Below, in pieces: positions 1-5,500 of a stretch of 18,069 bases of DNA. The notes under the pieces were generated by a model that saw nothing but the letters and a program-made list of their open reading frames with translations, made no database searches and was not told the DNA's origin. Source of the stretch: CAYZAW01 sp964476505 (lineage in GTDB: Bacteria > Bacillota > Clostridia > Christensenellales > CAG-138); assembly GCA_964476505.1 (NCBI GenBank), contig CAYZAW010000043.1:1-18069 (forward strand), read 5' to 3'. The position numbers were made by a program, and so were the translations under genes. Every line of letters starts with the position of its first letter. Position 1 is the stretch's first letter.

Positions 1-326
1 AGGGCCCGTCCCTTATCATCGCTTACGCGCCCTGCATCAACCACGGCATCAACATGAGCCATGCGCAGATCGAAGCCAAGAAGGCCGTTGAGGCCGGTTA
101 CTGGCCGCTGTACCGCTACAATCCCGAGCTGGCTGACCAGGGCAAGAACCCCTTCATGCTGGACAGCAAGGAAGCCAAGAGCTCCTATCAGGAGTTCATC
201 ATGGGCGAAGTACGTTACGCATCTTTGAAGAAGCAGTTCCCCGAGGTGGCAGACGAGTTGTTCGTTCGCGCCGAGCAGGAAGCCAAGGAGAAGATCGAGT
301 ACTACAAGAAGCTCAGCGAAATGTAA
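1..326 (+). CDS. nifJ: Pyruvate:ferredoxin (flavodoxin) oxidoreductase, C-terminal end (partial)
   Basis: This is the last 107 codons of a gene that begins left of the window; the reading frame starts at base 3 and ends at TAA 324-326. The visible protein opens with GPSLIIAYAPCINHGI, a signature of the thiamine-diphosphate domain of pyruvate:ferredoxin oxidoreductase. It continues with the family's C-terminal arm (AVEAGYWPLYRYNP, a repeated feature of these enzymes) and ends in a charged, helical KEKIEYYKKLSEM. The full enzyme is usually about 1,170-1,200 residues. It oxidises pyruvate with CoA to acetyl-CoA and CO2 in the cytoplasm, passing electrons to ferredoxin, and is typical of strict anaerobes. 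A strong terminator follows 12 bases after the stop, so this is the last gene of its transcript. The catalytic part is not visible, so the exact 2-oxoacid substrate cannot be checked here. Confidence 0.93.
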   Translation, partial: GPSLIIAYAPCINHGINMSHAQIEAKKAVEAGYWPLYRYNPELADQGKNPFMLDSKEAKSSYQEFIMGEVRYASLKKQFPEVADELFVRAEQEAKEKIEYYKKLSEM

Positions 327-338
327 TCGCTATTGCGC

Positions 339-368
339 AAAAAGGGCGGTCTGATGACCGCCCTTTTT
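339..368 (+). terminator. Intrinsic terminator of nifJ
   Basis: A perfect 13-bp stem (339-351 with 356-368) closes a TGAT loop. The GC core is GGGCGGTC/GACCGCCC, and it is flanked by five A on the left and five T on the right. The A/T flanks make it usable in either direction, but its position 12 bases after the nifJ stop points to nifJ. Confidence 0.9.
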
Positions 369-369
369 G

Positions 370-664
370 GTTGCGGCAAAGCGCAAGCACTTTGCCGATT
401 GTCCCTTCGGCTTTTCCTCTCACCCTTCGGGTTCCCGGGCGGAAAAGCCGCAAAGTACGAAATCCTACGGATTTCTCCGTTTCGGCGTGCATGCCGCCGA
501 AGCCGGAATCAAGCCTAGGGGTACGCCGCCTGCGGGCGGGTCTTTCTTGATTCATCCTCCCCCGCCGGATCTTTCCGGCGGTAAACGGGGGTGTGGGGGA
601 TGTATCCCCCACCGGGGTATGGGGCAGCGCCCCATGCAAAATCACGTTATGGGGCAGCGCCCCA
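370..664. other. Hairpin-dense non-coding stretch between nifJ and cobB
   Basis: About 295 bases with no convincing gene. Several ORFs cross it on both strands, but they have low-complexity Arg/Pro/Gly-rich translations, no ribosome-binding site and no recognisable domain. Self-complementary segments follow one another: GCAAAG...CTTTGC (about 376-395), GGCTTTTCC...GGAAAAGCC (about 409-449), GAAATCC-TAC-GGATTTC (459-475), CCGCCGG...CCGGCGG (about 562-581), GTGGGGGA-TGTA-TCCCCCAC (593-612), and two copies of the same 17-nt palindrome (619-635 and 649-665). No -10/-35 pair stands out. It could be a decayed repeat element or a structured 3' untranslated region shared by convergent nifJ and cobB transcripts. 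Confidence 0.55.
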
Positions 665-665
665 T
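619..665. repeat. Two direct copies of a 17-nt palindrome
   Basis: ATGGGGCAGCGCCCCAT occurs at 619-635 and again, identically, at 649-665, 30 bases apart. Each copy folds as a 7-bp stem (ATGGGGC/GCCCCAT) with an AGC loop. The second copy ends on the first base of the cobB stop codon (complement of 665-667), so it is the first structure a cobB transcript would meet. There is no clear T-run after it on the minus strand, so a terminator role is unproven. Confidence 0.7.
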
Positions 666-1384
666 TATGATACCACAGCACCCAGCACTTTGCCGATGGC
701 ATCATGGATCACGAGGGTCGCCTCTTTGTCGCGCGGGGTGGTGCTTTTGTTGATAAGCACCAAATCATTTCCCCGGAAATAATCGATCAGCCCCGCTGCC
801 GGGTATACCGCAAGGGAGGTACCGCCAACGATGAGCATATCCGCTTCGCGTATTGCCATCACGGCGTTATGCACCACGTCGTCGTCCAAGCCCTCGCCGT
901 ACAACACCACATCCGGCTTGATGGTGCCACCGCAATCGCACTTGGGCACGCCGTCTGAAGCCATGATCTGCTCCAACGAATAAGATTTTCGGCAGGCCAT
1001 GCAATAATTGCGCCATACGGAGCCGTGCAGCTCGAATACGCGGCGGCTTCCCGCCTGCTGATGGAGCCCGTCGATGTTTTGCGTGGCAATGCCTGTTAGC
1101 TTGCCCTGCTCTTCCAGGCGCGCCAAAGCAAAATGCGCGACGTTGGGCTTGGCGTTGGGTGCTAAGAGCATTTTTCTATAATAGGAATAGAATACTTCCG
1201 TGTACCCCATGAAAAATTCGTGGGACAGCAGCACCTCTGGCGGCTGTCCGTAGGCCTGCATGGCCTGAAACACGCCGCCCTCACTTCGAAAATCCGGGAT
1301 TCCGCTTTCGGTGCTGACGCCCGCGCCGCCTAAAAATGCGATGCGCTTGTTCTTTTGCAGTAAGGCTTTTAATTCCTCGTACAT
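665..1384 (-). CDS. cobB: NAD-dependent protein deacylase, sirtuin (SIR2/CobB) family
   Basis: A 239-residue cytoplasmic sirtuin that removes acyl groups from protein lysines, using NAD+ and releasing nicotinamide and O-acyl-ADP-ribose. Visible motifs are the NAD-binding GAGVSTESGIPDFR (about residues 20-33), TQNIDGLH (101-108), the catalytic histidine in FELHGS (H120), a four-cysteine zinc site (C128 and C131, then C149 and C151), GTIKPDVVLYGE and the late NAD-binding GGTSLAVYPAAG. The length is normal for bacterial sirtuins. The frame is open 33 codons further upstream, but I place the start at the ATG at 1384. AAGGAG lies 6 bases before it, and the upstream extension overlaps a good promoter. 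The gene stands alone, convergent with nifJ. Whether it prefers acetyl, succinyl or other acyl groups cannot be told with confidence. Confidence 0.93.
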   Translation of the reverse strand: MYEELKALLQKNKRIAFLGGAGVSTESGIPDFRSEGGVFQAMQAYGQPPEVLLSHEFFMGYTEVFYSYYRKMLLAPNAKPNVAHFALARLEEQGKLTGIATQNIDGLHQQAGSRRVFELHGSVWRNYCMACRKSYSLEQIMASDGVPKCDCGGTIKPDVVLYGEGLDDDVVHNAVMAIREADMLIVGGTSLAVYPAAGLIDYFRGNDLVLINKSTTPRDKEATLVIHDAIGKVLGAVVS

Positions 1385-1454
1385 GGGCTGCTCCTTTTCG
1401 GCGTAACCGCCAGTTGTATGCCTGCTTCCATCACGGGAGGATTGTTCTGCTTTC

Positions 1455-1483
1455 ATTCTAGTACCATTGTGCTGCCGCAGCAA
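1455..1483 (-). promoter_or_regulatory. Probable sigma-A promoter of cobB
   Basis: On the minus strand TTGCTG (1483-1478) and TAGAAT (1460-1455) are separated by 17 bases, matching 4/6 and 5/6 of the -35/-10 consensus. The predicted transcript starts about 65 bases before the cobB ATG. This supports the shorter cobB reading frame. Confidence 0.55.
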
Positions 1484-1484
1484 G

Positions 1485-1598
1485 CCTACAGTTAACAGAG
1501 CAGTTTGTTTTTTCTCTGCACCTACGCGTAAGAGGTCGCAGGTGTTTTTCCTTACATGCGTTAGCGCCTTACAGACCGCCTACCCTCCAACAAAACAC
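1485..1598. other. Intergenic spacer between cobB and the tRNA operon
   Basis: No gene is seen. A CACCT...AGGTG pair (about 1520-1542) followed by TTTTT makes a weak terminator-like hairpin pointing right. It has no gene to serve upstream on the plus strand and may be a remnant. Confidence 0.35.
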
Positions 1599-1627
1599 TT
1601 GACGAACGAGGATACGTTCCCTATAAT
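1599..1627 (+). promoter_or_regulatory. Near-consensus promoter of the tRNA-Thr/tRNA-Pro operon
   Basis: TTGACG (1599-1604), a 17-base spacer and a perfect TATAAT (1622-1627). Transcription should begin around 1633-1635, about 20 bases before the tRNA-Thr gene. Such a strong promoter is typical for stable RNA operons. Confidence 0.88.
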
Positions 1628-1654
1628 AGATTAGGTGTCGCAACAGCGACTGTT

Positions 1655-1730
1655 GCCAACGTAGCTCAGCTGGTAGAGCAGCTGATTCGTAATCAGCAGG
1701 TCAGGGGTTCGAGTCCCCTCGTTGGCTCCA
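1655..1730 (+). tRNA. tRNA-Thr, anticodon CGU
   Basis: A complete 76-nt cloverleaf with encoded CCA. The acceptor stem is GCCAACG/CGTTGGC, the D stem GCTC/GAGC, the anticodon stem GCTGA/TCAGC around loop TTCGTAA (anticodon CGT), and the T stem AGGGG/CCCCT with loop TTCGAGT. It reads the threonine codon ACG, a G-ending codon favoured in GC-rich genomes. It is the first gene of a two-tRNA operon, only 1 base from tRNA-Pro, so the pair must be separated by RNA processing. Confidence 0.96.
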
Positions 1731-1731
1731 T

Positions 1732-1808
1732 CGGGGCGTAGCGCAGCTTGGTAGCGCGTTTGGTTCGGGACCAAAAGGTCGCAGGTTCAAATCCTGTCGC
1801 CCCGACCA
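1732..1808 (+). tRNA. tRNA-Pro, anticodon CGG
   Basis: A complete 77-nt cloverleaf with encoded CCA. The acceptor stem is CGGGGCG/CGCCCCG, the D stem GCGC/GCGC, the anticodon stem TTTGG/CCAAA around loop TTCGGGA (anticodon CGG), and the T stem GCAGG/CCTGT with loop TTCAAAT. It decodes CCG. Its last part, from the T-loop to the first C of CCA (1789-1806), is copied again at 1971, 2122, about 2373 and partly at 2522. This makes it the parent of the downstream tandem array. Confidence 0.96.
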
Positions 1809-1810
1809 AT

Positions 1811-1840
1811 AAAAAAAGGATGCGATGCATCCTTTTTTTA
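1811..1840 (+). terminator. Terminator of the tRNA operon
   Basis: A perfect 13-bp stem (1811-1823 with 1827-1839), seven A then GGATGC, loop GAT, GCATCC then seven T. It begins 2 bases after the tRNA-Pro CCA. It should stop most transcription before the repeat array, so any array transcript from this promoter depends on read-through. Confidence 0.9.
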
Positions 1841-1970
1841 TTGGCTGTTGGTTCGAAAGGATTTGAAGCCGCGTAAAAAACGCCACAGTGTGGCGTTTTT
1901 AGCGGCCGGGAGCGAAAGGAGCGCCCGCGCACGAAGGGCGAAGCCCGAGTAAGCCGCGGATTGAGCGGAA
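1841..1970. other. Spacer between the tRNA terminator and the repeat array, with a second terminator-like hairpin
   Basis: No gene is seen. At 1876-1900 there is an 11-bp stem (AAAAACGCCAC/GTGGCGTTTTT) with an AGT loop, a second terminator-like hairpin 36 bases after the first and symmetric enough to act both ways. The rest (1901-1970) is GC-rich with small inverted pairs such as GGGCG/CGCCC-type segments, and it does not match the 150-bp repeat unit. It ends where the first extra copy of the tRNA-Pro 3' end begins. Confidence 0.6.
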
Positions 1971-2121
1971 AAATCCTGTCGCCCCGACTGGCATGACCGG
2001 GTTGATACATGCCGCAAGGGAACTCTATAAAACAAAGAACGGGCGGATGTGGTCATCCGCCCCTACGCTTTGTATAGAAAACTAATCTCGGGCAAGCAAG
2101 CGTGTCTAAATCCGGCAAAAG
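1971..2121 (+). repeat. Array unit 1 (151 bp)
   Basis: It begins with the 18-nt tRNA-Pro 3' end (1971-1988) followed by TGGCATGACC. The unit hairpin is at 2041-2062 (9-bp stem, TGGT loop). It differs from the other units at scattered positions, for example AAAGAAC for AAGGAAC, GCTTTGTATAG for GTTTTGTATGG and TCTAAATCC for TCTGAATCC. Confidence 0.88.
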
Positions 2122-2371
2122 AAATCCTGTCGCCCCGACGGGCATGACCAGGTTGATANNNNNNNNNNNNNNNNNNNNNNNNNNNNNNNNNNNNNNNNNN
2201 NNNNNNNNNNNNNNNNNNNNNNNNNNNNNNNNNNNNNNNNNNNNNNNNNNNNNNNNNNCATGCCGCAAGGGAACTCTATAAAACAAGGAACGGGCGGATG
2301 TGGTCATCCGCCCTACGTTTTGTATGGAAAACTAATCTCGGGCAAGCAAGCGTGTCTGAATCCGGCAAAAG
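2122..2371 (+). repeat. Array unit 2, interrupted by the assembly gap
   Basis: It begins with the 18-nt tRNA-Pro end at 2122-2139. After removal of the 100 N the remaining 150 bases make exactly one unit, with the unit hairpin at 2292-2313. The two sides of the gap (...GGTTGATA and CATGCCGC...) join as they do inside the other units. Part of what is shown may therefore belong to two different physical copies. Confidence 0.8.
2159..2258. other. Assembly gap of exactly 100 N inside the tandem array
   Basis: One hundred N, a conventional scaffold-gap filler rather than a measured length. It sits inside a repeat unit, and the flanks match the unit seamlessly. The true copy number of the array is unknown and may be higher than three. 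Confidence 0.95.
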
Positions 2372-2534
2372 GAATCCTGTCGCCCCGACGGGCATGACCG
2401 GGTTGATACATGCCGCAAGGGAACTCTATAAAACAAGGAACGGGCGGATGTGGTCATCCGCCCCTACGTTTTGTATGGAAAACTAATCTCGGGCAAGCAA
2501 GTGCCTCCGAACCCGCCAAGGAATCCTGTCGCCC
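2372..2534 (+). repeat. Array unit 3 and terminal 13-nt remnant
   Basis: It begins with the 17-nt form of the tRNA-Pro end (2373-2389), with the unit hairpin at 2442-2463. Its last 20 bases (TGCCTCCGAACCCGCC and neighbours) diverge from units 1 and 2. A further partial tRNA-end copy, AATCCTGTCGCCC (2522-2534), stops exactly where the stop codon of the convergent EAL gene starts (2535). Confidence 0.85.
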
Positions 2535-5500
2535 TTATTTTTCTTGCATTCGCTCGGTCACATCCAGCAGCAGCGCGTTGAAGAACACTGTGCCGTCATG
2601 CCGCTGCGCCGCCACGGCTTTTTCGTTGATCCATTTATACCCGCCGTCGATCAAATGGATACGGTACAGGCAGTCGATGGGCGCATCGTTTTTTACAAGC
2701 GCGTCCACCTGCCGCAGTAGCTCCGGCCGGTCCTCCTCGAATACCCATTCCACGGGATCGAACGCCCCGCGCTGTATAAACCCATCATGGGTACCGCCAA
2801 ACAGCTTGCAGAAGCCGTTGTTGCAATAGGTGATCTTTAAGCCCTTATCCGTATGCGCATAGGTGGCAAGCCCGCCCGGAATACTGTCGTTCAACAAGGC
2901 CAGCTGCGAATCCTGATTCAGTGATTTTGTAATATCGCGCCCCACGCCGTACAGGCCGATCACGTTACCGCCGGTATCCCGCAGAATAAACTTGGAGGTG
3001 TTGGAGTAGTGGGCGGTACCGTCGTCCGAGAGGATAGGCTCCACCATGTCGATAATGGGCTTGCCCTCGGCGATCAGCGCCATATCGTCCTTGCGGAACT
3101 TGTCCGCCAGCTCTTGGGGGAAAATATCGTAATCTGTTTTGCCGATAAGGCTTCGCTCATTTTCCACACCTACCATATGCGCAAACGCCCGGCTGGCGCA
3201 GATATAGCGAAACTCTCGATCCTTGGCAAAGGATAAGTCCGTTGAGCACTCCATAATGGCGGAGAGCACGATGGGGATCGATTCCTGAAAGGTGATCTCG
3301 TTTTCTAAGATCGGCGTATAGGAGGCATATAGGGAAATATGCCCGTTCTCCTTCGGCACGATGCAGCCGCTGCAATGGAACGGACGGTATTCGTTTTCTC
3401 CGCACAGAATGCGCACATTACACGCCGCATCCCGCCGCTGGGTTGCTGCCGCTTCCATTTCGCGAAGAAGGATCTGCCGGTCGTCCGGATGCACGGTGGA
3501 CACTACAGACTCCGCCTTGTCCGTTACCGGCGGACGCTGCACCAGCTCCCAATAGCGCTTGTTGCGGTGAATCACGGTGAGAGCGGTTCCGTCGTATTCG
3601 TAGAGCGCGGCACCGTAGGGGAGGTTGTCTAGCAGCTCCTTTTGCCGTTCCTCCTCCCGCACCTGCTCGGAAACGTCTGTGTAATAGATATTGAGATATG
3701 TATCCCCCACCTCGTCCTTTGTGACCCGTCCGAATATCATCATCCAAATATAGCCGCCGCCATAGCGCAGCCTGTAGCGGGAGCTGTACGCATTGCCCTG
3801 CTCCAGCATGCGGCTTACAACGTCCTGCACAACAGGAACGTCCTCCGGGTGCACGCCCGCCAGTGCGTCCTCCGCATAAATTTGCAGCACCTGCTCGCGG
3901 CGCATGCCCATCAGCCTGCATAAGCCCTCGTTTACATAACGCACCTTCATGCTGCCGTCCGGGAACAGGCGTATCCGGGCAAAGCCGCCGGGCATATCGT
4001 TGATAAATCTGTTGAGGGTTTGATAATCTCTCTGAATCTGCGCGTTTAAGTCCCGCCGAGTTAGCATAACGGCAATATAATCCCCCAGCGCCACAAGCCG
4101 GTCTGTTTGCGTTAGCTTGCGGTGCGGATCGTCCACGCCAATCATGCCGATGCGCTTCCCGTCCCGGTTGAGGGGCACGGCAAACAGAGAGGATATTCCC
4201 TGCGACAGCAGCCGTTCCCGCTCTTCCGCCCGATGCGACGGCAAATCGGCAACGCGATCGATCCCGTAATAACCGCTCGTTTCAAACGCCTCAAACCAGA
4301 ACGCCAGCTCCGAGAAGGGCACCTCCTGTAAATTAGCCCGCTCTTTTGTAACGCCCTCGGCGCAGACCTCATAGGTGTTGTTGGCTTGCTGCGTTTCCTC
4401 GTTGAATTCAAATATGTACGCCCGCGCGCCTTGGAAATACTCCATCAGCTTGAGAAGGGTTCCGTTGATGCCCTCCTCCACATCCGGCTGCGCCAGCAGC
4501 GCATGCGCCGTTCCGTTGAGGAAGCGAAGCTGCTCGTCCGTTTCCAGGAGTGCCTGCTCTGCCTGCTTATCCGCCGTAACATCCCGGTATATCGCCAGCT
4601 GCACAGGCTCCTCAATGCCGGAAAACCGCCCCATGGCAACGGCGGCTCTTAGCCATATCACACGGTTGTCCCGGCGAACGGCGCGGTAATCCACCACGGC
4701 GGATTCATGGGTGCGAACAAGCTCGTTTGCCTTTTGCATCACCCGCTGCCGATCCTCCGGATGCACGCAGATGAAGGTATCCTTCCCCTCCGCCTCATAC
4801 TGGGCTCGGGTATAGCCCAATATATCGTAGTATTTATCGTTGGAGAACAGGAACTGCACCGTTCCCTTTTTAACAAGGGAGGCAGTGATGCCCAAATCCA
4901 CGTTGTCCATAACTGCCTGCATTTGCTCGGACAGCATGGCGGACTGCTGCTTGGCCTGCATCAGCTCCGTAATGTCTGAAATAACGGAGATCACGATGTC
5001 CTCGCCGTATCCCTCGATGCTGGTTACGGACTTGCTGCCGCGTATATACACCTCCGAGCCGTCCCGCCGGATACAGCGATACTCGCTGACGAACGGAATG
5101 CGATTATCCAGCATCTCTACCAAGGCCGCTCTTGCCATAGGCTGATCGTCCGGGTGCACCACCGCAGTGAAATCCACAAGCTCCTTTTCCGCCTGTTCGC
5201 GGGTGTAGCCAAGCATGTCAAAATACTTGTCATTGGCAAATACGATTTGCGGCTTTCCGTCGTCCCCTATGGCTAATGCGGAAATACCGCTGTACATGGC
5301 GTTCATGATCAACTGCATCCGCGCCGCTGTTGCACGCTCGTCCTGCTCCGCCTTGCGCTGTGCGGTGATGTTATGGTTGGTGCAATACACAAGGTAGCGG
5401 TTGCCTGCCGAGGCGATGACCCGCATGGTGGAGCGCAGGTGCGTTTCCACGGGGCAGCCCGGCAGATTTCGGAAGATGTACTCCTCCGTGATCTCGGTTT

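Larger units (their letters stand above)
1971..2534. repeat. Tandem array of about 150-bp units, each headed by the 3' end of tRNA-Pro
   Basis: Three near-identical units and a 13-nt remnant lie head to tail in the tRNA orientation: 1971-2121, 2122-2371 (with 100 N inside), 2372-2521 and 2522-2534. Each unit starts with AAATCCTGTCGCCCCGAC or a one-base-shorter form, the tRNA-Pro sequence 1789-1806. It then carries GGCATG...CATGCC, an A-rich stretch, a strong hairpin (GGGCGGATG-TGGT-CATCCGCCC), CTAATCTCGGGCAAGCAAG and a variable last 20 bases. Differences between units are a handful of substitutions, more numerous at the distal end of the last unit. The ORFs across the units lack ribosome-binding sites and are taken as fortuitous. 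From memory, the closest known parallel is the set of about 178-bp repeats carrying the tRNA 3' end after E. coli tyrT. Confidence 0.9.

Noticed and set aside
313..705. 130-codon open frame on the minus strand across the hairpin-rich stretch (and overlapping plus-strand frames 333-518, 367-753)
   Set aside because: Low-complexity Arg/Pro/Gly-rich translations, no ribosome-binding site, no family resemblance, and they run through terminators and palindromes.
1385..1483. N-terminal extension of the sirtuin to 272 residues
   Set aside because: It would start inside the -35 of the likely promoter and lacks a ribosome-binding site. The ATG at 1384 has AAGGAG at good spacing and matches family length.
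1693..2056. Open frames antisense to the tRNAs and the proximal array
   Set aside because: They lie on top of two certain tRNA genes. Translations such as GATGFEPATFWSRTKRA are the familiar spurious products of tRNA-overlapping frames.
1971..2534. CRISPR array
   Set aside because: The units are about 150 bp and nearly identical throughout, with no short-repeat/unique-spacer alternation and no cas genes nearby.
2298..2829. Plus-strand frames across the repeat units (62 and 139 codons)
   Set aside because: They follow the repeat units and then enter the certain EAL gene antisense; no ribosome-binding site. A tiny basic peptide like that proposed for E. coli rtT RNA cannot be excluded but is not supported.
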